Assembly (NCBI GenBank): GCA_009599575.1
Contig: VWND01000002.1
Coordinates: 682,001 to 746,000 of the forward strand
From: Blumeriella jaapii
Taxonomy: Eukaryota > Ascomycota > Leotiomycetes > Helotiales > Drepanopezizaceae
Reading direction: 5' to 3'
Length of the DNA: 64,000 nt
Position numbers and translations under genes: made by a program. The first letter of the stretch is position 1, and every line of letters starts with the position of its first letter. The notes beneath the pieces are model-generated. The model saw nothing but the letters and a program-made list of their open reading frames with translations. It did no database searches and had not been told where the DNA came from. Shown piece after piece: positions 32,054 through 44,599 of this stretch.

Positions 32054-35045
32054 ATGGCCTACCCAGGTGGAGGGAATGGGGCCTACAACCCCCAGGAGCT
32101 TCAAGATCTCCCCCCTGCAGGCAGTGTAAACTCTCCAACTCTAAATAATGTTTATCGAGCCCTGACGAAAATCCCTAGTATCATCTGCCCCCACATCAAG
32201 ACGACGATGAAGAAACTGGACAGCAGCCTCTCCTGCAGACGCATTCGGCGGGCGGTCCGTTTACGAGCCCTTACGACAGTCACACGGATCACCGTCGAAC
32301 CGGAACCCCGCCGGTCAGACCTGTGTCGACTTACAGTCTGACCGAATCTTACGCGCCGCTACCTGGAGATGGTGTCCCAGGAGCATATGGCAACAACGAA
32401 TACGCCGGAAGTGCGGGCTCGGCAGCGTACGGACACACTCTCGGGGACAACCCGTACCCCCAAGCCGAATCCGAGTACTCCCGGGCCGACACGAGCTCCA
32501 CGGAGGCATGGCGTCAGCGACAAGCTCCAGGTGGGGCAGCCGGCGGAGGGCTGAAGCGTTACGCAACCAGAAAGGTCAAGCTGGTTCAAGGCACCGTTCT
32601 GAGTGTCAACCATCCAGTGCCATCTGCCATCAAGAATGCCGTGCAGGCCAAGTACAGGAACGACGTGGAAGGTGGCAACGAGGAATTCTCGTCAATGCGG
32701 TACACAGCAGCTACCTGTGACCCTGATGAGTTCACCCTCAAGAATGGGTACAATCTGCGACCTGCAATGTACAATCGCCACACGGAACTCCTCATCGCAA
32801 TCACCTACTACAACGAAGACAAGCAGTTGACGGCTCGCACGCTCCACGGAGTGATGCAAAACATTCGTGACATTGTCAACCTGAAGAAATCCGATTTCTG
32901 GAACGTTGGCGGCCCAGCCTGGCAGAAGATTGTCGTTTGCCTCGTCTTCGACGGGATTGACCCCTGCGACAAGGATACGCTGGACATACTGGCCACAATC
33001 GGTGTGTATCAAGATGGGGTCATGAAGAAGGATGTCGATGGCAAAGAGACAGTCGCTCACGTCTTCGAATACACCACCCAGCTGTCGGTCACCGCGAACC
33101 AGCAACTAATCCGCCCTTCCGACGACAGCACAAGCACCCTGCCCCCGGTACAGATGATCTTCTGTCTGAAACAAAAGAACACCAAGAAGATCAATTCCCA
33201 CAGATGGCTGTTCAACGCCTTTGGCCGTCTTCTAAACCCAGAAGTCTGCATTCTTCTCGATGCTGGAACCAAGCCGGGACCGAAATCGCTTCTTTATTTG
33301 TGGGAGGGGTTCTACAATGACAAGGATCTGGGCGGAGCTTGCGGGGAAATTCATGCTATGTTGGGTAATCTTCACGTCCCCGACTCAGGCTTGCACGAAT
33401 ATCTACTGACATGGTCCTTACAGGTAAGGGAGGGCGCAAGCTGCTGAATCCCTTGGTCGCCGGACAGAACTTCGAGTACAAGATCTCCAATATTCTGGAC
33501 AAGCCTCTGGAGAGCTCTTTCGGATACGTCAGTGTTTTGCCTGGAGCCTTCTCTGCCTACCGATTCCGAGCCATCATGGGTAGACCCTTGGAGCAATACT
33601 TCCACGGTGACCACACCCTATCCAAAAAGTACGGGAAGAAGGGTATTGAGGGCATGAACATCTTCAAGAAAAACATGTTCTTGGCTGAAGACAGGATTCT
33701 CTGTTTTGAGTTGGTCGCCAAGGCTGGATCGAAATGGCATTTGACCTACATCAAGGCCGCCAAGGGAGAGACTGATGTACCTGAAGGCGCTGCCGAATTC
33801 ATTGGCCAACGCCGAAGATGGCTAAACGGATCGTTTGCCGCCAGTATGTACTCGATCATGCATTTCGGGAGAATGTAAGTTGAATTGTAGCGAAGGCGCT
33901 TCTAGCAACTAACAGCGAACAGGTACAAGAGTGGTCACAATCTTGTCCGCATGATCTTCTTCCACATCCAGTTGCTCTACAACATGGTCACCGTTTTCCT
34001 GTCGTGGTTCATGTTGGCGTCTTTCTGGCTCACAACCAGTGTTATCATGGATCTCGTTGGAACCCCAACCACTGCCTCTGACACAACCGCCGAGCATCAC
34101 GCATGGCCCTTCGGTGACACTGCCACCCCAATCATCAACACCATATTGAAGTACCTGTACCTCGCGTTCCTCCTGGTGCAATTCATCCTCGCGCTTGGTA
34201 ACCGACCAAAGGGTTCGAAAGTCACCTACATGGTGTCCCTCGTGGTGTTTGGCGTCATCAATGCATACCTGATCGTCTTGTCCCTGTATCTGGCTATTCG
34301 TGGCATCTCCGGATCTTCGTTCAATACAGACGGTGTTGGTGATTTCTTCAAGAGTTTCTTCGGAAATTCCAATGGCGGAGGTGGCATCATCATCGTTGCA
34401 CTGTTGGCTACCTTCGGTCTTTACTTCGTGGCATCGTTCATGTACTTGGATCCTTGGCACATGTTCACTTCTTTCATCCAGTACCTACTCCTCGCATCCT
34501 CTTACATCAACGTCCTTATGGTCTACGCCTTCGCCAATTGGCACGATGTTTCTTGGGGTACCAAGGGTTCTGATAAGGCCGACGCTCTTCCCTCCGCGAC
34601 CACCAAGAAGGAGGACGGCAAGGGCGCAGTCATCGAAGAAATTGACCGACCTCAAGAGGACATTGACAGCCAGTTTGAAGCCACTGTCAAGCGCGCGTTG
34701 AAACCTTTCGTCGCGGTCGAGGAAGTCGAAGAGAAGACTCTTGATGATTCCTACAAGTCTTTCAGAACGAAGCTTCTTATCTGCTGGATTTTCTCGAACG
34801 CCGGATTGGCAGTCATCATCACCAGTAACAGTGTCAACAAGTTTGGTTTTGGAGTACGTATCATTCGCTGAAAGTCACGATACAGCTGCTAATTCATGTT
34901 GTAGAGTGTTGACGCCGCCGACCGTACCCAAAAGTTCTTCGTCGTTTTGCTTTACGCCACCGCTATTTTGGCCGTCATACGTTTTATCGGATGCATGTGG
35001 TTCTTGGGGCGCTCGGGTATCATGTGCTGCTTCTCCAGACGCTAG
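32054..35045 (+). CDS. chsB: Class III chitin synthase
   Basis: Plasma-membrane glycosyltransferase (GT2) that polymerises UDP-GlcNAc into chitin at hyphal tips. Class III occurs only in filamentous fungi and usually has the strongest growth effect. There are five exons: 32054-32125, 32179-33364, 33424-33874, 33923-34853 and 34905-35045, encoding 926 aa, normal for the class. The N-terminus [21 protein letters not shown] is cytoplasmic and disordered. The conserved domain starts near [11 protein letters not shown]. Catalytic motifs include [19 protein letters not shown] (near residue 507) and QRRRWLNG (near residue 549). Several membrane spans follow from [14 protein letters not shown] onward, and the protein ends in a short basic tail (CCFSRR). 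Intron positions keep all motifs continuous. Class III is judged from the extended catalytic block and the [14 protein letters not shown] motif in the C-terminal half. Confidence 0.96.
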
Positions 35046-36047
35046 TCACGTTTTTCGACTCCACGACCAAAAATGAGACCATCAAAATTTGTATGTCGCC
35101 AGTGCTGAACTCGGTCTTCGGTAATGGACGAAAGAAAGACTCTTGTACCATTGCTTAGAGCACATGTGCCTGGCCTTTCACATTTGCATACTAAGGCGTT
35201 GTTTGCCTGCTTACTTTCGGCTTCTCCGTCATCACGGAGCGCAATGGATGTGACAGGGGAATTTGGCTTTTCCGGATGTTTGCAAGATTGAATAAAATAC
35301 CCTTCACCATTTCCATCGAAATTGGTAGTGCTTGTCTGTCTACCAGGCGACCTGAAAAATTGCTTCCATCCTATTCCCATTCACGTTAAGGGGTAGTTCT
35401 AGATCTCGTGAACTCGGGGGTCGAATTTGGCTCATCCTACATCGGTCCGTAATCCAACACCAGTACCCGGTGCTGCATAGAATCCCCCGTTTGCATTGCG
35501 TGCTCAACATATCCGGGTTTCGTAACGAAGTTTTGGTGGTCGAAAGCCATTTTTGCCTCGGCGGCTTTTGACGGCCCCCCCTGGCTGCGTGTTTTCCTTG
35601 CGACTAGCTGTGGTTATGGAAAACCGCGTAAATGCAGTGATTAAGTAGTGAGTGGTATCCTTAGCACATTTAATGTTCGAACTTTTTGTTTGTTTAATAA
35701 AGCGGCCCGTTGAACAACACTAGCTCGAGTAAGTACACTCTGGAAGCCATGAGGGGTGTGAGTGGATGGGTGTCACGCATTGATCACGTGACTGAGTTGA
35801 GTGATCAGCCTTATTGTGCACACTACGTATGTATTCTAGAACACTCAACCTTAGAACGTAGAAGGTTGCAGGCAATGCAAGCCACCTACGGAACCTCTTG
35901 CACCCTGACAAGGGGTACGTAAGACACGGCCAAGCCGTAAACCAAAAATTCACGTGCCCAACAGGCCCGAGGCTTGTACTCTACGGACATTTATCGTACA
36001 GCCTCGTCAGAACTCCTCGACACGACACTGGCTGCAATTGCTTCAAG
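35046..36047. other. 1-kb spacer, chitin synthase 3' end to carboxypeptidase promoter
   Basis: No gene is seen. The left part is the chitin synthase 3' UTR. The right part should be the promoter of the carboxypeptidase gene. One TCACGTGA site is present at 35785-35792. Confidence 0.5.
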
Positions 36048-37819
36048 ATGAGGATTTCTCAATTGCTAGTAACTATTGCTGCGCCAGCCCTAGCCTTGGC
36101 ATCATCACAGGCGCCGTTGCAGGACTCGTCTACCTCGGGGTTCAAGAGGTACCAGAGTCAAGTATCTCCCAACCACGCGATTCGTGTTAAGCGTCAAAAC
36201 TCGACCTTGTGCGAGACTCACGTTGATCAATACACCGGGTGGCTTGATGTGGGCCATAAGCACCTGTTCTTCTGGTATTTCAAGAGCGAGAGTGCGGCCG
36301 CGGAGCAGGCCGTAGATGCTGAGCCGCTGGGCCTATGGTATGAAGCTTGCTCGTCTTCTCAACTCAAGTTTTTGAGTTCGTTTTCTTCGATGTACCAAAC
36401 ATCGGTGCTGGCCTAGTACTGACTTCTCAACAGGCTAACTGGTGGACCCGGTGGTTCTAGCATGCTCGGGATGCTTCAAGAACTCGGGCCATGCTTGATC
36501 AACGAGCATGGCACCGGAACCGTGTATAACCCTTACGGCTGGAACAAGGAGACAGCTTTTATCTTCGTTGACCAGCCTGCAGGCGCTGGATTTTCGTATC
36601 TCGATGAAGATGAACCTGTGCCTGGTGACTCCTTCACAAGCGCTGCTGACATGCATTTGTTCCTACAATTATTCGTGAGCCAGGTGTTCCCGGAGCATCA
36701 GAACGGACCCTTAGTTATCACAGGAGAGAGCTATGCAGTAGGTTCTTTACCAGTGTACTTTTGCACCATACTCATCGGCTGAAGAAAGTCCCACACTGAC
36801 GATATTGTTAGGGGCACTATCTCCCTGCCCTAGGAGCACAAATTGTCAGCCAGAACCTTCTTCACCCAAATCAGCCCCAGGTCCACTTGAAATCTGCAGC
36901 AATTGGAAATGGCTACGTCTCGCCGTTGGATACCGCTTTCGGGTACTGGGAAACCCTCTGCACTACCAACCCGGGGGTTGATCGGCCAGTGTTCAACGAA
37001 ACGCGATGCGAGATAATGGCCACGAATCTTCCTCGCTGTTTGGAAGTCTGCAAGACATGCTACGACCGCCCAGATCCTGCAATCTGTGCTGCCGCCGGCC
37101 AGGTCTGCTGGGATGGAGTCATCGAGTACTATGATGGAGAATCCTACGTGGGGGGACGGAATAGGTTTGATAGTCAGTCAGACTGCTCGTCGCTCGAGCG
37201 AGAATGCGATGCTAACAAGGAAACCAAGTAACTAAACCTTGCGTCAGCAACGAATTCTGCTACCTCAACACGCAGCTGATCCAGGACTACCTGACTCTGC
37301 CCTCTACTTATGCCGCCCTAGGCGTCCCGAGCTCTTACAACTTCTCCGTAGTCTCAGGTGCCGTCGAAGGCGCATTTGAGCTCACCAACGATCTCGCCAT
37401 CAGCCTCGTCCCCGAGGTGCAGTACCTGCTTGCCCACCAAATCGACATCCTGATCTACCAGGGTAACTTGGACCTGGCGTGTAACACGGCCGGTGCCAAG
37501 CGATGGACGGCGAACATGGCGTGGAAAGGCCAGGCCGAATTCAACTCCCTCGAGTTGAAGCCGTGGACTAGCCGCCGCGATGGGAAGGAGGTCACCGCTG
37601 GTACGTGGAAGGAGGTCAATATCAAGATGGTGCCTGGGGATGAGAAGAAGACGAGGTTCGCGCTGGTGACTATTGACGACTCGGGCCACATGGTTTACAT
37701 CCTTTTTCCGATGGCATCGGCCTTGGATTTGCTGACGGTTTTAACAGGTGCCTCAAGACCAGCCGGAGGTTTCTCTGGATATGCTCAGCAGGTGGTTGAA
37801 CGGAAAGGCTTACGCCTGA
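36048..37819 (+). CDS. Secreted serine carboxypeptidase (S10 family)
   Basis: Extracellular or vacuolar exopeptidase that removes C-terminal residues at acid pH. There are five exons: 36048-36337, 36434-36737, 36812-37172, 37229-37692 and 37748-37819, encoding 496 aa. A signal peptide is evident ([20 protein letters not shown]), followed by a propeptide-like stretch ending near VKRQ, which may be a Kex2-type site. The oxyanion-region motif is LTGGPGGSS, with Gly where GGPGCSS usually has Cys. The catalytic triad is Ser in GESYAGHYLP (created across intron 36738-36811), Asp in [10 protein letters not shown] and His in DSGHMVP (created across intron 37693-37747). Several NxS/T sites and paired Cys fit a secreted protein. 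Introns were chosen to keep these motifs; the unspliced frames all lose them. Confidence 0.93.
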
Positions 37820-38692
37820 AGACATGGAGACGTGGTTGCTACTTGGCGTGCAAGAATTCGATGGTATAACTTGTAGATGGGAAACAGTACCCAAGGCGAG
37901 AAGTCGTACAATAACATCTACAGGAGTTTTCAGAGCCCAGGACTTTATCCGTCATGTAGGTATGCAAGCCCACGTTGAACCCCAAAGACCTATCCTCGAC
38001 GACCTCCTTCGGATCGTCAGTCGTTCCCTTTCCACCTCAGCCCTCAGCGATCTTTGACTCCTTCTCGGCCCGAGAAAGGCCATTTTTACCATGACCGAAG
38101 CCATCATCCGAAGCTTTGCGGTCGATGTAGCCAACGCTCTTGATCACAACTACTCCACTTCTAGTCATCGGTGTTTGACGGGTACGTAGTCTCAGCTTGG
38201 CGACAACGGGAGAGCTTTGTTTTTCGAAGCGAATCCGATCCGTGCGCGAGCGAAGCTAAGCGAGATTCGGGAACGGAAAACATCGAAACTCTTATTGTTT
38301 TTTTTTTTCTTCTTCTTCTTTTCTTTTGGATCAGACGCGACGCTGCGACAAAACCCGTGTTGTTTTTCCCTGAAGAAAAAAGAGTTCGGATACGCACCAG
38401 GTCCGATTGTGTGTTATTCGCACGGTGGTTGCATCTGTTGTTGCTCTGAGAACGGTCCGTCAGCGAGAAACTTGGGGTTCCGAAATGGCGGTTTTCATTC
38501 ACCTCGCTTTTGGAGCATCTCACGATGGATGTACATACTGTACTTCAGATGAGCATTAGACGAATGGAAGCACACCCTCGCCTCGTGCGTGCTCTCTACA
38601 GTACCTCAAATACCTATACCTACCTACCTACCTATACCGAGTCTCGTGCGCTGCGCCTCTCCTATCCGTATATTGACCTATCGCAGCGGAGG

Positions 38693-38995
38693 ATGCAGAG
38701 CACAATGCCGGCGCCTGGGTCGGATAGTCTAGATCCGGCTGATATGGATCAGCTTCCTCACACATTGAGTTCCGCGTATGGATTCCCGTCAGAGATGGAA
38801 GTCGAGCAATGCTTCATAACCTCGACGGGTGTTGATCTCGTACACGTTTCGGCCACGGCAACGTTCGACCCCCACAACGACGACATGTTGTTTCTCACAG
38901 AGAAAGGTCATTGTCGTCACAGGAGGTACGCACAGCTCGAGGATCTCGTTCGGCGGACTTCCTACGTCAATGAAGGCGAGGGAATGCTCAACTAG
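38693..38995 (+). CDS. Possible hypothetical peptide (100 aa)
   Basis: An ATG-started frame with balanced composition (MQSTMPAPGSDSLDPADMDQ ...). It shows no known domain, no signal peptide and no visible intron pattern. A TACC microsatellite follows directly. It may be a chance ORF or one exon of a larger gene that I cannot build. Confidence 0.15.
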   Translation: MQSTMPAPGSDSLDPADMDQLPHTLSSAYGFPSEMEVEQCFITSTGVDLVHVSATATFDPHNDDMLFLTEKGHCRHRRYAQLEDLVRRTSYVNEGEGMLN

Positions 38996-40122
38996 GTATG
39001 TATATAGCTACCTACCTACCTACCTACCTACCTATCTACCTATCTACCCACCCACCCCGCCTCTCTCTCTCTCTCTCTCGCTCCCGAGCTATGTTGACGA
39101 GGCGCTACTCACACCAAATCTTCACAACAAACAGCTCTGGGCCGCAGCAGGCGCGAAGCAGTCCGAGCTGGTCAATGGGGAAAACTACGAACCCGGTCGG
39201 CGTGTTGTGTGATGGCAAGTTGGACGCCCCGGGCCACGGATCCGGCGCTGGCGCAGAGGTTGTGGGAGGTCACGGAAGACGCCTTGGAGAAGATCCCGTG
39301 ACGCCTCCCGCGCTCGGTAGAGAGCTACGTAAGGTACAGTACTGCACAGTACCTAGGTACTGTACAGTACCTCGGACGGCGGGAACCGGAATCGGTAGGT
39401 CCTCTTTGGGGGTGCGCGAGCAAAAACAGGTCACCACCGCAGTCGCTGGTTTGGTCATGGCGGTTGACGATTGCTTCGGGACCGCTTTCTCGCTCGGCGT
39501 CTTCGAAGCCGATGATGCTTCGACGCGCTGCTGCTCGTGGCATGGCGGGCCTGGGATCCGAACTCTGGATGGCGTGGACATGTGTGTACCTCGGCCAGAT
39601 GACCAGATGTACAGTATCGAGCATGGCTGGCTGGCTATCGTCGTTGGTAGAGCGAGCGATGTTGTCGCATCATCCCTCCAGAAGAAACCAGGACTGAGCT
39701 GTACAGTACAGTACAGTACACGCTTGAGGACCAAACCCAAGCTGAACTTCGCGTGAGCTTTCTCCTTCGTGCTTAGGCGGGTTATTGTAGGTTTGAACTC
39801 TGTGCGTAGGTAGACCCTTGCTTTCTTAAATATCTGGCAATGCTGCTTTCTATTATTGGACGATGCCCAGGGCGTATCACACGGACGCAAAATCAACATT
39901 ATTTCGCACACGTACCTACACAGTACAGTACCACAGCATCAAGGTATGCACGCACACGATCCAGGATACCCCGTTGACATGCCCTCCGCCCGTTTTTCTT
40001 GTGCTTCTCGGCTTTCCCAAGAAACTTCGAAAAGAGGGCGCGGTGAGGCAAGGTTCGTGAACACGACCCTGTGCTCTGCACGCCATATCTCTGGATCTCT
40101 CTCACGCGTACCGTGGATGATT

Positions 40123-40297
40123 GAATGAATGAATGAATGGATGGATGGCAGGGGAGACAGACGCCTTGTGTGACGGTGCGGGCGACAGACAGCATACGGT
40201 GCTGTGCTGTAGGTGTTAAGCTTCTCCCGTGATCAGCAGCCTTTCGCTCCGTGTATCCGCGGAGGCCATCCATCCATCCATTCATTCATTCATTCAT
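40123..40297. repeat. Inverted repeat of GAAT/GGAT microsatellite arms
   Basis: The left arm, 40123-40149 (GAAT units then GGAT units), is the reverse complement of the right arm starting at 40265, apart from one additional 4-bp unit in the right arm. A 115-bp spacer lies between. Transcribed RNA or single-stranded DNA could form a 27-bp stem. Confidence 0.85.
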
Positions 40298-40755
40298 GCT
40301 ACACACCCGCTAGCTTCTCTGTGGCGCCGAAGAACTTGGGACCCTTCTGCCCTACGCTGCCTGGCTAGAAGGGCCCAGACGCTAGTGTATTCTGACCAGG
40401 GGGGGTTAAGGAAACCAAGGGTGCAAGCGAAGGCAAAGTCTCGTCGTTGTTGGGAACGCTGGCGGGCGGGCGACTGTTGACTTTGCTTCCAAGCACGGAA
40501 GCTGTGTTCATAGCATAGTATAGTACATACAGGTATCAGAACTGTACTGTACTGTACTCTTCCTGGCGCCAAGGCGCTACAAATCCCCAGCTATGCCCAT
40601 GGAACCCCTCTTTTAAGCGAGAAAGTCCAAAATTGCGCGATCACTCAATGCTCGACCTTAAATAAGGTAGGCGCGCGTAATTGTGTCAAGCGACTTACTG
40701 TAGATGTCGCGGGCTCATTCGCCTTTCACGCGACTTGGTATACCTATCACTTAAA

Positions 40756-40779
40756 CCCCCCCCCCCCCCCCCCCCCCCC
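40756..40779 (+). repeat. Run of 24 C
   Basis: A pure C homopolymer in spacer DNA, flanked by AAA and ATAAAAAA. The opposite strand can form G-quadruplexes. Confidence 0.9.
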
Positions 40780-42737
40780 ATAAAAAACCATGTTTTCTTG
40801 GGATTTTCGAGTCAGCTGAAAGCAAAGATCGTACAGTATATGTTCCAGTAGGTGTTTGGGATGCGGGAATTCGGTGGGAAAATGCTTTTCGCTAAGCGTG
40901 AGTTGGCGCTAACAACACCTTCTCTGCTGGTTGTGCCCACCACGCAACGCTATGCCCTTCCTCACACGCAGCTCTGGCCATTACTTGGAATATAAGTAGC
41001 CCCCACGCTTCAAAGTGGAGCTGGTGACTATAGCACGCCTCGGGCCTTTTTCTGTGTAGTGCGCCGCGACCAGGAACACTCGGCGTAAGGATCCCCCCTC
41101 CGAAAAAATCTAATTTTGGTTCGTCCCAAGCAGACCCTTATTGAGCAGGGCAAGAGCCCGGAAGGTTCTGTGTAGCCAATGGTATCCAATCGCATTAAGG
41201 CGCGCCGTAAATTTCCACCGCTCCGTATTTCGTAGCTTTGAGCCCATTTCTGGCTCGTGCTGTCAAGGTTTACCAGGAAGGCCCAAGTTCCGCAGGCAAA
41301 CTGGTAATTAGTAGATTTGGCCAGTTGTTATTACGCACTTACCGCTTGCTTCCACAGCCATCCTCCGGTCTTGACATGTCGAATTTCAACTTCATCTTAG
41401 CGGCGAAAAGTAGTAGGAGGTACAAGGTTGAGTGAGTTCGGCTCGACGTGGCATGGAATTTCGAGGTTTCAATAGGCATCAACACGTTGCCAAGAGCACT
41501 TAGTGAAGTTGGTAGTCCATGTCCAAGGTGGCCTGGAGAAGAATGAATGGGGGCGGAGAGAAGAGCGAGGATGGTGGAGAACAAAGCATTTGCTCCCTCC
41601 AGAACCCCAGATCCACAATCTGGGGGTCCCACGCGCCAGGTACAGTAGCTCGGCCAGCGAGCAGTGCTATTCGACACAGCAGGTGGGCGTGTGTGGGCGG
41701 TGGATGCCATCACCATCTCCCACAATCATCTGCAGAGATTCATACACCGTGCGATTGTACTCCATAGCAGTCCTGGGAATGGATTGGGATTCCTCGTGTC
41801 TGCCTTGCTTCCTTCCTTGTTCGGTGGAGCAAGTCTGCATGCACGTACGCTAAGCGACAAGCGACAAGCGACAGATAAAGACATTCTCGACAGGCCCAAC
41901 CATGCTCGCCAGATGGTGAGATGGCTGCGCGTAACTTGCGCGCAACGCAAGGGATCCTTTCCTCTGCCGCTGTCCATAAGGGTCCTTGATTTCTTCCTCC
42001 TTTCTAGCAGGGTGTGATTGGCTCGTCGGCCCGGTCATCCCTCCGCCAGGCCCGAGTCGAGATCCTCAAACCGTATGTTTCCTCGCCTGGGAATTTCTTA
42101 AATTCGCATGTCGGGCTGGTCCCCTTGAACCTGATCCATAATTAACTTCGGGATTCCTTGTTCAATTGGGAGGTGCACGAGAGTCGAGACGTTCTCGGAT
42201 TCCGCGGCTGCCAGTACTTTGTTTGACGCCATTCTAATTTTGTGCGGAGAGGAAGCATCTAGCTAGCTGATTGCAACCCCAAATTCACCCTGCAACGGAG
42301 CAGATAAATAATGTTATTGATTCACAGCTAATCATAAACCCGTCTGGGTTGGGGGCTCTGACTCCTGTGGCAACCGAAATCGAAACGACCTAGAACTTTA
42401 CTGTTGCAAGCAGGACCTGGCCCAAGATCAGTTAGCACAGAGCCTTTTCTAACGAAAACTTCTTTTCCATAATACAAACTCCAAAGTTTGCGAATGGATA
42501 CGAAAACCAGCCCTGATTTCGCTGTTGGTCCCCTGGAGAGCAAGGAAGAGGGGAGAGTTGTTCAGCCACCCCACAAGGAGCTCCACACGCGAACGAACCA
42601 CTCTAGCGGGCCGAAGGGAAGGGAAGAAAACCTGTTAACTGTCATTCCTTGCTCGTATTGCTCCATGGGCAAATGAGAGCGTGGTTGCCTGTACATAGTT
42701 TACTTTCTTGGAACTAACAAATCCCACAGGAGTACAG

Positions 42738-42745
42738 TATATAAA
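42738..42745 (+). promoter_or_regulatory. TATA box of the small secreted protein gene
   Basis: TATATAAA lies 95 bp before the start codon. A CT repeat (about 42759-42770) follows directly, the usual arrangement for a strongly regulated fungal promoter. Confidence 0.6.
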
Positions 42746-42832
42746 GAACCTGCCAGACCTCTCTCTCTCTCGATCATTGTGCCATCATCTTCTAAACACC
42801 AAAACCACTTTGCAAAGACAAACGAGACCAAT

Positions 42833-43496
42833 ATGCAGTACTTCTCTATCATAGCGCTATGCCTTACTGGCCTCGTCCACTCCTTGGACATGAGGGGCTA
42901 CACCGAGGGACCTAATGTCCACCCGGATTTCCGATCCTGGCTTGAAGCGTAAGCTCTCATCCTCTCCCAGAAACCCTTTCGTAACTGATGGTCTCTTTTC
43001 TGCTGCAGGATCTACCACTCGACAGAAGATCCAGCCGCCACGACCCAATTCTCCAACTTCTTCACCTCGGATGGTAAGCTCATCGTCCGAGGCATCACCG
43101 CCACCGGCGCGGACGAAATTATCAAGATGAAGCTGCGGCTCCTCCCAACCAACGGCAACAAGCATTGGAACCACCGTCCCGGCGCCACGGTGTTACACTC
43201 CGAGAACGACAAGGAGATAGTCTACCAGGCGGATGGCATAAACGAGTCGACCTACGTTGGCGGCAACTGCTCCCAAGCCCAGTACGTACACGACGCTGGA
43301 CCCCCTTCCTTACATGGCCACTGGTGACGAGGGCTGACTTGTTGCTCGCTGTAGTTACTCAACTTACTTCGCCATCCGGAAAGATGCGAAGGGCGCTGTT
43401 TCGTACGCACCGCGTGCGTTCAACTTGGCTAGGTACGATGACTTTCGCATCGACCCTGCGGTTACCCCGACGGACATTCCATGCGGTGGTCCATAG
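42833..43496 (+). CDS. Small secreted SnoaL/NTF2-like protein
   Basis: A predicted secreted protein of 176 aa in three exons: 42833-42948, 43009-43281 and 43355-43496. The signal peptide is MQYFSIIALCLTGLVHS. The mature part resembles a family of fungal secreted proteins with a cone-shaped SnoaL-like (NTF2) fold. It shows an FFTSDGKLIVRG-type strand, a KHWNHRPGATVLHS motif, GGNCSQA with a glycosylation site, and a closing TPTDIPC motif; the two last segments carry the only Cys of the mature chain. Activity and ligand are unknown. The gene has a clear TATA box and borders a repeat-rich region. An effector role is possible but unproven. Frame continuity over both introns is exact. Confidence 0.8.
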
Positions 43497-44599
43497 TCCA
43501 TGGAACGGCTTGTCGTGATGCGGCTTTTGCGAGTTCCAAACAGAGTCTAGAGATAAAGCCGGTGGGGAAACTGTACCGTAGACATAGCGAATATATAGAA
43601 GTTGGTACTAAACCGGTTTAACATCTCAAACTTCACTGATAGTTGGAGGTTTGCGAGAAAACGACTGATCAACCTCCAGCTTATGCACGATGGTGATTCG
43701 ACTCGTCAGTACGTGAAAACAGTAGACTTGTTGAAGAGAGGTCCCACTGGCCACGCGACGTAAGCTCCTCGATTCTTTGTCTCCTCATCTCACATTGAAC
43801 CGAGTTCAACCGCGGATAACAAGAAAAAGAGGACCTTTATGATCTGGTTGTTTCCGAGTTGGTTATTGCTCTGCGTTGTTACTGCCTGACTGTACACAAC
43901 GCGAAACACATGCAGTGCAGACAGTCAGTCGGTGGGCCAGAATAACCTCATGGGGCGTAATCCGCTTGGCCAACTTTAATAGAGCAACGCGCAAGCACAG
44001 CTCCCAGCATCCGAGATCTTGGTATTTACTATCAAATACTGTCGTTTGCACAAGGAAGGGGGGGAGGGAGAGAGGCCAAATACTACGGTGCCATGCCGTC
44101 GTCGTATATTTGGTTGTGATCTTGTCCGAGGGAGAAGCTATTCTCCTGTACAGTAGGTTGCATCGCAGGGCTGTATGCATCCTGGTCCTTAGCATCACGT
44201 GTCTCGCATTCCAACAAATTCGAATTTCAAGTATGCTTAGGAAAAGAATTGAAATCGAAAATTAACTAACTGAATTTTTATCACCCGTGTATGGATGAGA
44301 TCATTTTAGAACGATGGGTGAATAAAGAGCTGCGTGTAGTCTTTTTGTCGCGCCTGCCGAAACGGGTATAACTCAAATTAATCATCCAGGACTTGGATGG
44401 TTTTCTAATCCGCAGAGTTTGGTCTGCGAGTTTTACTGAGAGTAATTATATGCAAGCTGTAGCAGATCGATTTAAGCTGTTACTCTTTCGCTTATTAGTA
44501 TTGCCGACTGGGGTAAAATACATGTTACGCAAGCCATGTCTGAAATGGTCCTCTAAGAGTGATCTTTATAGCTTTTAAAATTTTAGAAAAGATCTGTTC

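Larger units (their letters stand above)
37820..42832. other. 5-kb spacer with palindromes, poly-C and microsatellites
   Basis: No certain gene is present. The stretch has TACC and CT microsatellites (about 39010-39082), a strong GTACTGTAC palindrome (39332-39372) and an inverted pair of GAAT/GGAT microsatellites (40123-40297). A 24-C run lies at 40756-40779 and a CTAGCTAG motif near 42260. One small candidate ORF (38693-38995) is listed separately. The last 300 bp are the promoter of the small secreted protein gene. Confidence 0.5.
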
